Assembly (NCBI RefSeq): GCF_001570545.1
Contig: NZ_BBXD01000032.1
Location: forward strand, 1 to 43,462
Direction: 5' to 3'
Source of the DNA: Herbidospora mongoliensis
GTDB lineage: Bacteria > Actinomycetota > Actinomycetes > Streptosporangiales > Streptosporangiaceae
DNA: 43,462 bases
The translations under genes were made by a program, and so were the position numbers. Shown in pieces: positions 16,574 through 25,264 of this stretch; position 1 is the stretch's first letter, and each line of letters begins with the position of its first letter. The notes under the pieces were generated by a model. It was not told where the DNA came from and searched no databases. It saw nothing but the letters and a program-made list of their open reading frames with translations.

Positions 16574-18201
16574 ATGGCAGCAGTCGGCTCCGGAGAGCCC
16601 AAGGCCGGGCAGTCGGCCACCGCCAACCGGATCCATGGAGATCTCACGCAGATCCAGCACGTGGCCGGCGACGTCAACGTCTACACCACCCCCGCGCCGG
16701 CTCTGGTGGCCGGGCAGATCGTCGAGGGTGACATCCCGCAGCAGCCTCGCGCCTTTCAAGAGCGTGCCGAACTGCTGGCACGGCTGCATGAACGGGTCGC
16801 GTCGGACACGGTGCGGCGGTGGTCGACGCGGTCACCGGCACCCCAGGCGTAGGAAAGAGTCTGCTGGCCGCCTCCTACGCCTGGGCCTGCCAGCAGGCCG
16901 GGTGGCCGGTCATCGCCTGGATCACCGCCGAGACCGAGGAGCAGATCGTCACCGGCTTGGCCAGCCTCGCCCGGCGGTTGGACCTCATCGTCCCGGACGA
17001 GGACGCGTACGCCGCCGCGGTCAGGGCGCGGGAGTGGCTGTCGGCCGCCCGGCAGCCGGTGCTGCTGGTGTTCGACAACGCCGCGGCTGTGGAGCAGGTA
17101 CGGCGGTGGTGCCCAGCCACCGGGGCCGCCCGGATCCTGATCACCACCCGCAACCGCGCCTTCCACACCCGGTATGAGGCGGTCGACGTCGGTGTCTTCA
17201 CCCCCGGGGAGGCGGTGACGTTCCTGCATCAGCGGACGGGGCGCACCACCCCGGGTGCCGCTCAGGTCGCCGCTGAGCTGGGGTGTCTGCCGCTGGCAGT
17301 CGGGCAGGCCGGTGCCTACATCCACCGACGCCGCCTGACCTACCCCGCCTACCTGGCCCTGCTACGCGACTACCCACTGGACCGGTACCTGTCACACGCC
17401 GCGGACGGATACCCCGCCGTGACCGCGCAAGCCATTCTGCTGTCCATCGACCAGGCCGAACAGACCATCCCCGGCGCGCGGGACTTGTTGGAACTGCTGG
17501 CGGTGTTGTCGGAGGCCGGTGTCCCGCGGGCGGTTCTGTACGGCACCTCAGAACCCGAACCCGCCGACGCTGACGACATCGACCAGTTGCTGGCCGATCT
17601 GGCCGACACCTCACTGATCAGCTTCAGCGAGGACGGCACCACCTTGCTGAAGCACCGTCTGACCAGCCGGGTCCTGCGCGAACGCGCCCACCACACCACA
17701 CCAGCCGGCGACGGTGATGGCGACAGCGGTGGCCAAAGCCGCTTGGCCCAGGGGCTCGACGATGCCGTCGACCTGCTGCACCGCTTCAACAACCACATCC
17801 CCGACGGCGCCGCCACCTGGGCCGCGCGTGCCGCGGTCGAGATGCTGATGGAGCAGACCACCGCCCTATACACCCTGACCGCCCTCCTGAGGGAACCATC
17901 TGAACACTTGCTGTCCTTACGCTCCTGGTGCGGCACGTACCTCAAGGACCTGGACGACCTGGCACGCGCCATCCCGCTGCTCGAGCAGACGCTGGCCGAT
18001 CGGGTGCGGGTGCTGGGCGGCGACCACCCCGACACCCTGGCCTCCCGCAACGACCTCGCCGGCGCCTACCGGGCGGCGGGGGATCTGGACCGGGCCATCC
18101 CGCTGTACGAGCAGACCCTGGCTGACTGTGAGCGGGTGCTGGGAGCCGACCACCCGACAACAAAGATCGTGCGCGGGAACGTACTGGCTGCACGTCAATA
18201 G
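16574..18201 (+). pseudogene. STAND/NB-ARC NTPase with TPR repeats, frameshifted before the P-loop
   Basis: The N-terminal part (ATG at 16574) reads ANRIHGDLTQIQHVAGDVNV and QERAELLARLHERVASDTV, a typical N-terminal segment of actinobacterial NB-ARC/TPR proteins, but then stops at 16852. The next frame takes over at about 16815 with VVDAVTGTPGVGKSLLAASY (Walker A), LLVFDNAAAVEQVRRW (Walker B region), ILITTRNRAF, GCLPLAVGQAGAYI (the GLPLA-like motif) and only two TPR units (about 17960-18190). One base is missing near 16812. Such proteins are NTP-driven switches, some in phage defence or regulation. If expressed at all, translation could restart at the GTG at 16819, giving an NTPase without its N-terminal segment. 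The TPR array is unusually short. Confidence 0.7.
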
Positions 18202-18329
18202 GCCGATACCGACCTTATTTAGAATGGCCATAGTGTGCAGTCGCTGTGTTCATAAGTGACCGCTCAATGCCGCGAAGTTAAGGGTCGTCCCCAGTCGTCA
18301 AGAGGCGGGTGGAGGCGGGGCCTGGTAGA

Positions 18330-18902
18330 TCAAGGTGATCCGTCCAGATCCCTTGCCCAGATGCCGAGGTCGCGTTGCGCGGCGCCGGCGGCGAGGTACT
18401 CGCGTGTGGTGGCGATCACGACTGCGGCGAAGGCGACCAGGGAGCGCGTCGGGATGTGGGCGTGGGAGTCGGCGTGGTCGGTGGTGTTCTTGTTGGCCCG
18501 GGTGTGGCGCAGGCCGATCTCGTGCTGGTAGTTCAGCCGGTCCTGATCCAGCGGGCGGGTGCAGGCGTTGATGATGAAGCGGTCGAATCACGGCTTGGAC
18601 GCCGCGCCGTATTCCGGGTTTGCCGAGCTGTCCGGATGGCCGAAGTGGGGACGCATGAACGGCATCTCTCCCAGCCGCTCGCGGTAGGCGGTCACCATGT
18701 CGTCGGCCTGGTCGGCTGGCACGGCGGCCGCGTCGACCAAGACGCTCTCGTCTTCCTCGGTCAGGTCCACCACGGCCTTGAGGCGCTCCAGGTCCTCCAT
18801 GGCCCCCGGCGTGGACGCGGCCTCGGAGGTGGCGTAGGTGTAGCCGGGGATCTCCTCGGCCTGCTCGGTCACCAGCTTCGGTGTCGGTCGGTGCTCACTC
18901 AT
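18330..18902 (-). pseudogene. Protoglobin gene with in-frame TGA
   Basis: The ATG at 18902 has GGGAGG 7 nt upstream. The N-terminal part shows IPGYTYATSEAASTPGAMED and a LTEEDESVLVDAA helix, the typical protoglobin start. The frame stops at TGA 18588-18590 but continues in the same frame with FDRFIINACTRPLDQDRLNY and QHEIGLRHTRANKN, the segment with the haem-proximal histidine, to a second stop at 18330. The expected Arg codon CGA has become TGA. The C-terminus also departs from the family after the IATTREYLAAG helix, and a better match (GKGSGRITLIYQA) lies in another frame. So a nonsense mutation plus a 3' frameshift have probably inactivated an oxygen/NO-binding globin. Readthrough of the TGA is conceivable but unsupported. 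Confidence 0.75.
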
Positions 18903-19433
18903 GCCAGGCCTCCCACCTGCCGTATCACTCCTCGGGCCCTCCCCACCCTTCCTGTCATCACTCTGGGCATTTCGGATATTTGAACCGTAATCCGGGGACA
19001 TTTTGATAGCCGTCGAATCGTCGTCGTTTAGCGGGGTGCCAGGGGATGGCTACCGAAGGTGACCGCCGACGACGCGACCTCGCCCTGATCGCCGACCCGC
19101 CGTGTGCTGGATCTTGCTTGCCCTGGACGAATCGTCGCGGCTGCACAGCCTGCTCCATCACCGCGCACCATGGACCGCCGCGCCGAAGACTCAGCGGGTT
19201 CCGGCGGCGCGTTTTCCTCGTGCACGCGCAGGGTAGATCCACGCCGCGTTGAGACGCTGGGGGAGATCAACCGATCACTGACCAGGTCTTATACCTGTAG
19301 TGGACGGCGCCCGGCCGCCGTCTCGGCGATCTCGCGTGAAGTCGGGGGACGGGAACGTGGACAGAGCCGCAGTGATCACTCCCAAGGGTGACGGCAGAAT
19401 TCTCAGTACGGTCCGAGGCCTACTGGGCCACGA
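18903..19433. other. Intergenic region between protoglobin remnant and DUF421 gene
   Basis: About 530 bp in which I see no supportable gene. Short frames on both strands lack domains and ribosome binding sites. It should contain the promoters of the two divergent genes. No repeat or hairpin stood out. Confidence 0.35.
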
Positions 19434-19994
19434 ATGAACAGTGTGCTCGACGCGCTGGTCGGCGATCCGGAACGGGCGCTGCTGGCCGCGGTCAAGATGC
19501 TGGCGCTGTTCCTCACCGCGGTGGTGGCCTTCAGGCTCACGGGACGGCGCGCGCTGACCGAACTCGCCCCGTTCGACTTCGTCACCGCCGTCGCGGTCGG
19601 AGCGCTCATCGGACGGACCGCGACGGCGACCGACGCCTCGTGGCTCGTCGGCGCCGCCGCCCTCTTCACACTGCTGGTCGCCCACGTGGCGGTCGTCTAC
19701 CTGCGGTTTCTCCCCGGCGTTCGCCAGGTCGCCGATCCGTCGCCGCGTCTGCTCGTCCACGACGGCGTGATCCTGCCCTCTGCCCTGCGCCGCTGCGGGA
19801 TGACCCGGCCCGACCTGGACATCGTCCTGCGCCAGCACGGCATCACCGAGCTCGCGGCCGTACGCCTGGCGGTGTTCGAACCGAACGGCGCGGTATCCCT
19901 CATCACCCGCGCGGAGCATGGCGACCCCGCATGCGGGTGGAACTCGCCCGCCCCGGACATCCCGCCGTTCGGAGGCGATGGGCCGAGCACCTGA
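19434..19994 (+). CDS. DUF421 (YetF-like) membrane protein
   Basis: 186 residues. Three N-terminal membrane helices (around LLAAVKMLALFLTAVVAF, FVTAVAVGALIGRT and AAALFTLLVAHVAVVYL) precede a cytoplasmic DUF421 domain with the family motifs GRRALTELAPFDFVTAVAVG, PRLLVHDGVIL and TRPDLDIVLRQHGITELAAV. The family is widespread; in Bacillus some members are linked to spore germinant receptors, but its biochemical role is unknown. Length and motif order are normal. The 3' end abuts the debris of the xdhC gene on the other strand. Confidence 0.85.
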   Translation: MNSVLDALVGDPERALLAAVKMLALFLTAVVAFRLTGRRALTELAPFDFVTAVAVGALIGRTATATDASWLVGAAALFTLLVAHVAVVYLRFLPGVRQVADPSPRLLVHDGVILPSALRRCGMTRPDLDIVLRQHGITELAAVRLAVFEPNGAVSLITRAEHGDPACGWNSPAPDIPPFGGDGPST

Positions 19995-20179
19995 AACAGC
20001 CGGCCACCGCCGAGCGATGGATGGGCCCTCTCGCTGATCACCGGGGTCACGGCGGCCCAGGCCGTCGAGGACGAGGGTGAGGAAGTGCTCCGGGATGACG
20101 CCCGGGTGGCAGGCGAGCACGTTGAGCACCTCCATGAGGTCGCCAGTGCCCCCATCCGAACGCACCGCGCCGTCGGCGC

Positions 20180-21185
20180 CCAGGTCCAGGCCGATGGGGG
20201 AGTGCAGCGCCGCGAGCTCGGATTCCGCGAGGCCGGCCCGGCGGAGGCGGTCCACGCGGTCGGCGTGGGTACGCCGGGATCCCATCGCCCCCACGTAGGC
20301 CACGTCGAGCCGCAGGGCGGTCGCCAGCAGGGGATGTCGAACCGGGGGTCGTGGCGAGCACGCACACGACCGCCGGTTCGTTCGTCGACGCGGCGAGCCG
20401 GGGCCTCGTCGCGGAGATAGCGGGGCGGCCAGTCGACGACGACGCGGTCCGCGTCGGGAACTGGCGGGGGGTGGTGAAGGCCGGACGGGCGTCGCAGACG
20501 GTGACATCGAAGCCGAGGAACGACCCGGTACGGGCCAGGGCGGCGGCGAAGTCGACGGCGCCGAAGATGATCAGGCGGGCTGCGGCGCGTAGGAGATGAC
20601 GGACAACAGCAGGTCGTCGCCGAGGCGCTGCCCGTCGCGGCCATAGCGGAGCGTGGTGGTACGGCCCGCGGCCAGCAGCCCGCGGACGTCCTCGGCGACC
20701 ACCTGGTCGAGCCGGTCGAGGCCGAGACCCCCTGCGGTACGGTCCGCCCAGACGACGAGCCTGCGGCCGAATCGGTCGGACCGGTCGGGGCCGACGCAGG
20801 TGACGGTCGCGACCGGCACGCCGCCGCGGACCGATTCCGCGACCTCGCCGAACTCGGGAAAATCGGCCCTGCTGACGCGTTCGACGAAGACGTCGATCGT
20901 CCCGCCGCAGGTGAGCCCGACGGCGTACGCCTCGTCGTCGGAGACCCCGTACCGCTCCAGGACAGGCGGCAGCAGCGGATCCGACGCGACCCACGAGGCG
21001 AGATCGTAGACCGCTCCCTCGACGCAGCCGCCGGACACACTGCCGATCGTCTCGCCCTTCGGGCCGACGAGCAGCGCGGCGCCCGCGGCGCGGGGCGCGG
21101 AGTTCCACGTCCCGACCACGGTGCCGACACCGACCGTCTCGCCCGCGCTCCACCAGGCGAGCAGGTCGTCCAAGACCTCCCGCAT
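20180..21185 (-). pseudogene. xdhC: XdhC-family molybdenum-enzyme maturation protein, multiply frameshifted
   Basis: The ATG at 21185 follows an AGGGGGA box. The N-terminal XdhC_CoxI domain is intact (GVGTVVGTWNSAPRAAGAAL, IGSVSGGCVEGAVYDLAS, GLTCGGTIDVFVE). The frame then stops at 20571 (TGA), and the C-terminal Rossmann domain is spread over three frames: RLIIFGAVDFAAALA, then VVDWPPRYLRDEAPARRVD, then PAVVCVLAT, then DPRFDIP, then LLATALRLDVAYVGAMGSRR to HSPIGLDLGA. Changes fall near 20577, 20457, 20376, 20352 and 20333. After GLDLGA the family C-terminus is missing and the same frame runs into a piece resembling a TetR C-terminal helix pair (DLMEVLNVLACHPG, FLTLVLDGL), ending near 20040. 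XdhC normally inserts sulfurated molybdenum cofactor into xanthine dehydrogenase-type enzymes such as that encoded at 25942-29721. It lies 22 bp after the flavin reductase gene. Confidence 0.75.
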
Positions 21186-21207
21186 CGGTCCCCCTACCAT
21201 CCCGTGG

Positions 21208-21738
21208 CTATGCCGACACATCCGGGCCAACCCGGTCGTATCGGCTCTCGAAGAACAGCAGCCCGGCGTCGCCGGGTCCGCGCTCGGTGGCCAGCACCGC
21301 GCTGATGAAAATCGTGTGGTCGCCGAAGTCGTGGGCGTCGATCAGCTCGCATTCCAGCCAGCCCAGCGCCCCGGAGATCAAAGGAGCACCGGTGTGCGGG
21401 CCGGCACGAAATGGGACCCCGGCGAACTGGGTGATGCCGAGTACCCGCCGTTTGTCGGCGAAATGCGCCGCCAGTTCCTGCTGGCGGGCGTCGAGAATGG
21501 TCACGGCGAACCGTCGCGCCGCGGTGAGCGCCTCGTGCATCACGGCGTTGTGGGAGATCGAGCACAGGATCGACGGAGGCGTCAGCGACACCGAGGTGAA
21601 TGCGTTGGCGGTCATCGCGTGCGGGTCCGGCCCGCCGACCGTGATGACGACCACGCCGGTCGCGAACCGCGACATCACATCACGTAGTTCGAAGGGTTGC
21701 ACACCCGGGACACTGATCTTCGTGGGAGTGGACTTCAC
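21208..21738 (-). CDS. Flavin reductase (HpaC/ActVB-like)
   Basis: 176 residues. The GTG at 21738 is chosen because GAGAGGG lies just upstream. The flavin_reduct domain is complete: RDVMSRFATGVVVITVGG at the N-terminus, MTANAFTSVSLTPPSILCSI (flavin phosphate contact) and HNAVMHEALTAARRFAVTIL, ending with DHTIFISAVLATE and FFESRYDRVG. Such proteins reduce free FMN or FAD with NAD(P)H and hand it to an oxygenase. The obvious client in the window is the HsaA/HpaB-like monooxygenase at 39657-40832. It is transcribed leftward with the broken xdhC gene and diverges from the aminotransferase gene; the 238-bp gap between them carries a 10-bp inverted repeat (21839-21886). Confidence 0.85.
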   Translation of the reverse strand: MKSTPTKISVPGVQPFELRDVMSRFATGVVVITVGGPDPHAMTANAFTSVSLTPPSILCSISHNAVMHEALTAARRFAVTILDARQQELAAHFADKRRVLGITQFAGVPFRAGPHTGAPLISGALGWLECELIDAHDFGDHTIFISAVLATERGPGDAGLLFFESRYDRVGPDVSA

Positions 21739-21838
21739 GGCATCCCTCTCAGCGAATCGGCACGGCGGCGAATAGCGGGCGACCGGACAGCCGCCTATCG
21801 ACCAATCAACCAGCCCGCACCGGACGTCGGCCCATTGG

Positions 21839-21886
21839 GCGGTAATTCGTCACTCACTCTCGAAATTTCCCGCTCCGAATTACCGC
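21839..21886. promoter_or_regulatory. Inverted repeat GCGGTAATTC/GAATTACCGC, candidate operator
   Basis: A perfect 10-bp inverted repeat (21839-21848 and 21877-21886) lies in the divergent region between the flavin reductase and aminotransferase genes. The right arm with its flank, ATTACCGCGCC at 21879, is identical over 11 bases to a site upstream of the FAD oxidoreductase gene (35915). Confidence 0.5.
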
Positions 21887-21976
21887 GCCGCTACCGGCAG
21901 GAGAATGCCTTTCTTGACCGCGAAGTTAAAATGCGTTCTGTTGATGACAATTTCCCTGTCAGAAAAGGATGGGCCG

Positions 21977-23521
21977 ATGCGCGTAGACGCTGAACACGAC
22001 CTCGCCGAGCCGCACCTGCGTCAGGTGCTCATGTCGGCCGGGCTCGACGTGGAGTATGTCCGGGCCGAGGGCGACATTCTCTACCAGCGCAGCGCCGACG
22101 GCACGGAGCGGCCGGTACTCGACCTCGTCGGCGGTTACGGGTCCCTGCTGTTCGGACACAACCACCCCGAGATCGTGGCGCACGCCAAGGCCCTGCTGGA
22201 CGCGCGGACTCCGGTGCTCGCCCAGTTCTCCGTGCAGTCCGTCGCCAGTGAGGTCGCGGCCGCGCTCAACCGGATCATGCGGCGGGAGCTCGGCACCGAC
22301 GAGCCGTTCTTCGCCATCTTCGCCAGCACCGGCGCGGAGGGCATCGAGGCGGCGATGAAGCACGCCGAACTCGACCGCGTCCTGCGGATCGCCGACGCGC
22401 TGGCCGAGATCGAACAGCACATCGACGGCGCGCTGGCCCGTTTCGGCGACGACATCGAAGTGACCGAGACCGTCGCCCGGATCCGCCGGGTGAACGCCGA
22501 GCTGGCCGCCCGGCCGCCGCTGTTCGCCGCCTTGGAGGGCGGCTTCCACGGCAAGCTCGTCGGCAGCCTCCAGCTCACCCACAATCCGGGCGTGCGGACC
22601 CCGTTCGGCGCGCTCGCCGCCCAGGCCCGTTTCGTGTCACCGGATCGCTCGGGCAGCCTCAAGCCCCTGGTGGACGAGGCGGCCTCGGCGCGGCTGCTGG
22701 ACCTGGTCGTCGAGGACGGCCTCGTCCGGACGGTCGAACGCCCCTTCCCGCTGTTCTGCGCCTTCTTCCTCGAACCGATCCAAGGTGAGGGCGGCATCAC
22801 CCCCCTGACGTCGGAGTTCGTCGAGGAGATTCAGGAGGCTTGCGCGGAGATCGGCTGTCCCGTCATCGTCGACGAGATCCAGAGCGGCATGGGCCGGACG
22901 GGCGACTTCCTCGCCGGGACCGCCGTCGGTCTGCGCGGCGACTACTACGTCATCGGCAAGGGCCTCGGCGGCGGCATCGGCAAGTGCGCCGCTCTGCTGG
23001 TCCGCCAGTCCCGCTACCGCCCGCAGTTCGAATTGCTGCACAGCTCCACCTTCGCCAAGGACGGATTCTCCAGCGGCATCGCCCTGAAGACGCTGGAACT
23101 GCTCGAAGCCGACGACGGCCACGTGTACCGGCGGGCCGCCGAACTGGGTGAGCGGCTGCTGTCGGTGATGCGTGCCCTGCGCGACGACTTCCCCGGCGTC
23201 GTCAAGGACGTCCGAGGGCGAGGGCTGATGCTCGGCCTGGACTTCCACGACCAGTCCGGTGCCGCGGCCCCCTCGATCGGCGCGGCCTCGGCGTCCGGGT
23301 TCTTCGGCTACTTCCTGTCCGGGTTCCTGCTGCGAGAGCACGCGATGCGCGTCTTCCCGACCGCCAGCGCCGTGAACACCCTGCGCTTCGAACCCTCGAT
23401 CGGCCTCACCGCCGACCACGTCGACCGCCTGGAGACGGCGCTGCGCGACCTGTGCACCGTCCTGCGCGACCAGGAGGACGGCCGTTTCGCGCCGTCCCCC
23501 ACCTCATCCGGTACGGCCTAG
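21977..23521 (+). CDS. Class III PLP-dependent aminotransferase
   Basis: 514 residues from the ATG at 21977, which follows AAAAGGATG; upstream in-frame codons are AT-rich and unlike coding sequence. Fold-type I landmarks: GGYGSLLFGHNHPEIVAHA near the start, FASTGAEGIEAAMKHAEL (PLP phosphate region), ALEGGFHGKLVGSLQL, FLEPIQGEGGITPL, VIVDEIQSGMGRTG with Asp299 for the pyridine nitrogen, and YVIGKGLGGGIGK with the Schiff-base Lys328. An extra helical segment of some 45 residues (LRIADALAEIEQHIDGALA through RRVNAELAA) sits between the cofactor and FHG motifs, which ordinary ornithine/GABA aminotransferases lack. Likely job: putting an amino group on a precursor or polyketide aldehyde/ketone, or making an amino starter; the substrate is unknown. 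It ends exactly at the CTAG where the IS1182-type element inserted. Confidence 0.85.
   Translation: MRVDAEHDLAEPHLRQVLMSAGLDVEYVRAEGDILYQRSADGTERPVLDLVGGYGSLLFGHNHPEIVAHAKALLDARTPVLAQFSVQSVASEVAAALNRIMRRELGTDEPFFAIFASTGAEGIEAAMKHAELDRVLRIADALAEIEQHIDGALARFGDDIEVTETVARIRRVNAELAARPPLFAALEGGFHGKLVGSLQLTHNPGVRTPFGALAAQARFVSPDRSGSLKPLVDEAASARLLDLVVEDGLVRTVERPFPLFCAFFLEPIQGEGGITPLTSEFVEEIQEACAEIGCPVIVDEIQSGMGRTGDFLAGTAVGLRGDYYVIGKGLGGGIGKCAALLVRQSRYRPQFELLHSSTFAKDGFSSGIALKTLELLEADDGHVYRRAAELGERLLSVMRALRDDFPGVVKDVRGRGLMLGLDFHDQSGAAAPSIGAASASGFFGYFLSGFLLREHAMRVFPTASAVNTLRFEPSIGLTADHVDRLETALRDLCTVLRDQEDGRFAPSPTSSGTA
23518..23521. repeat. Target-site duplication CTAG (left)
   Basis: CTAG here and at 24316-24319 flank the IS1182-type element. 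This copy contains the TAG stop codon of the aminotransferase gene. Confidence 0.7.
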
Positions 23522-24315
23522 AAGACCACTGAAGATCTTGTTCGCGTGCGGCGACGTTGCGCGGCCCGCGATTTCTCAGATGGTCGTGGAGGCCAGTGTC
23601 CAGGACGCGCTCGTGCGGGTGAGTCCGAGGTTGATCAGGGTTCGCAGGTTGAGCGCGGCGGCGCGGGTGTGGGGCCAGGCGTTGTTCTTGATGGTGCCGA
23701 CATACCGTAATCGGCGGTTGCCCCGGGCGACGATCCAGGCGATGGCGCGTTCGACCGGGGCCTCCAGCGCCGGTAATCCTCCCGCCAGGCCCGATCGGTG
23801 GCGGCGTGGCGGCGGCAAGCTCGTCGTGGTGGGGGCGAGGGTGAGGATGCGCCCGGCTTTGGCAGTGGTGCAGCGCGGGCGCAGCGGGCAGCCGGCGCAC
23901 AGGCCGGAGAACAACGCCTTGCGCTGCAGGTGGCGGCCTGACGGCGCTGACAGCGGGACTTGGTGTCCGGCCGGGCAGGTCACGGTCCCGGCGGTGGTGT
24001 CGATGGCGAAGTCGTCCAGGTTGAACCCGCCGGGCACGGCCGGCCGCAGCGGCGCGGGTTTGATCACTGTGCGATGCCCTGCCGAGGTCAGCGCGTGGCG
24101 GCAAGGCCGATACATGTCCGCGAACATCTCCGCCGCAAACAGCGCCTGACGATGCTCGGCCAGGAACGCGAACACGCTCCCCGCCGGGATCAACTCCCGG
24201 CAGGTCTGCCACACGTCCGGTCCGACGAGCCCTGCGGCCCACTCACCCCGCACGTGAATCACTTGGGCCTCATTCCGGAAAGAACGGGGCCAGAACACAG
24301 GATTTCAGCGGTCTT
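23522..24315 (-). mobile_element. Internally deleted IS1182-type element, 794 bp
   Basis: The ends are imperfect inverted repeats: AAGACCACTGAAGATCTTG on the left and AAGACCGCTGAAATCCTG read inward from the right. They are bounded by CTAG on both sides. A complete IS1182-family element is about 1.6 kb or more, so roughly half is missing. It may still be mobilised in trans if a full copy exists elsewhere in the genome. Confidence 0.75.
23576..24298 (-). pseudogene. IS1182-family transposase with internal deletion
   Basis: 240 residues in one frame, but they join two distant parts of the family protein. The N-terminus GEWAAGLVGPDVWQTCRELI and LAEHRQALFAAEMFADMYRP is the normal start. It then jumps directly to the Cys-rich C-terminal section (GTVTCPAGHQVPL, FSGLCAGCPLRPRCTTAKAG) and the last helix region (VERAIAWIVARGNRRLRYVG, NNAWPHTRAAALNL). 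The segment holding the central DDE catalytic residues is absent, so the product would be inactive. A second small deletion after RRHRSGLAGG is likely. It runs antisense to the aminotransferase gene. Confidence 0.75.
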
Positions 24316-24319
24316 CTAG
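24316..24319. repeat. Target-site duplication CTAG (right)
   Basis: Second copy of the four-base duplication. On the minus strand it carries the TAG stop codon of the thioesterase gene. Confidence 0.7.
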
Positions 24320-25062
24320 CGGCGCAGCGCCGCCGACAGCAGTCCCGCCACCTCGGCCAGTTCCGTCTCCAGATAGAAATGGCCGCCCTTGAAGATCTTC
24401 ACCTCTCCCGGGAGACCGGAGTGCTCCAGCCATTGGACAGCCTCGGACGGCGTGACCATCGGGTCGGCGTCGCCGCCGAGCACGGTGAACGGCACCTCCA
24501 GCAGCGGCCCGGGCTTCCAGTGATAGGTCCGCAGCGCGGCATGGTCGGCACGCAACGCCGGCAGGACCATCTCCAGCAGCTCCGGGTCGTCCAGCACCCC
24601 GCTCGCCGTCCCGCCGAGCCGCCGGATCCGCGCAACGATCGCCGCGTCCCCGGTCAGCACGTCACTGTGGCGGGGATCGGCCGCCGGCGCGGCGCGCCCG
24701 GACAGGAACAGCCGCTCAGGCTCGGGCCCGCCGCGCTCGGCGATCCGGCGGGCCGTCTCGTAGGCGACGGCCGCGCCCATGCTGTGCCCGAACAGCGCGT
24801 ACGGCCGGCCCGGGTCCGGCGGCAGCAGATCGGCCACCGCGTCGGCGAGACCGGTGACGCTCTCCACGGCGGGCTCCGCACGCCGGTCCTGCCGGCCTGG
24901 ATACTGCACGCCCAGCACCCGCACTCCGGGCGTCAGCAGCTGGGCGAGCAGCCGATAGGCGGTGGCGGCCCCGCCCGCGTGCGGAAAGCAGATCAGGTCC
25001 GGGGCGTCCGCGGCGGCCTCCAGGCCGAAGCCGCGGAACCATCTCCGGCGCATCTCGTCCAC
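24316..25062 (-). CDS. Type II thioesterase (polyketide editing)
   Basis: 248 residues with a GTG start at 25062 preceded by a GGGGA box. An alpha/beta hydrolase of the GrsT/RifR group: LICFPHAGGAATAYRLLAQL (oxyanion-side loop), VQYPGRQDRRAEP, LFGHSMGAAVAYETAR with the nucleophilic Ser in GHSMG, VLGGDADPMVTP with the catalytic Asp, and FKGGHFYL with the catalytic His. The triad is complete. Such enzymes hydrolyse acetyl or aberrant acyl groups from stalled acyl-carrier domains, which fits the PKS at the right edge. It is convergent to the aminotransferase gene. The present gap between them is entirely the insertion element; without it the two stop codons would share one CTAG. Confidence 0.9.
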   Translation of the reverse strand: MDEMRRRWFRGFGLEAAADAPDLICFPHAGGAATAYRLLAQLLTPGVRVLGVQYPGRQDRRAEPAVESVTGLADAVADLLPPDPGRPYALFGHSMGAAVAYETARRIAERGGPEPERLFLSGRAAPAADPRHSDVLTGDAAIVARIRRLGGTASGVLDDPELLEMVLPALRADHAALRTYHWKPGPLLEVPFTVLGGDADPMVTPSEAVQWLEHSGLPGEVKIFKGGHFYLETELAEVAGLLSAALRR

Positions 25063-25138
25063 ATCGTCCCCATTGTCTATGTCGTGCCGGTCCGGTCACC
25101 GCCAGCCTTGCCGCTGGTCCGGCACCACCGGTCACGAC

Positions 25139-25147
25139 CCGGTAATC
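25139..25147. promoter_or_regulatory. CGGTAAT motif between divergent genes
   Basis: CCGGTAATC at 25139-25147 lies between the thioesterase (leftward) and the DsbA-like gene (rightward). It repeats the CGGTAAT/ATTACCG core found upstream of other genes in this right-hand cluster. Confidence 0.35.
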
Positions 25148-25264
25148 GCCGCGCCATCAGCGGAATCCCGTGCGGCGGTTCCCTCCTCGCCTCCCGATGG
25201 AATCGGAGCCGACGGGCGGTCTTAATTTCAGAGGTGTTCAACATGCGTCAAGGAAGGACCGACC

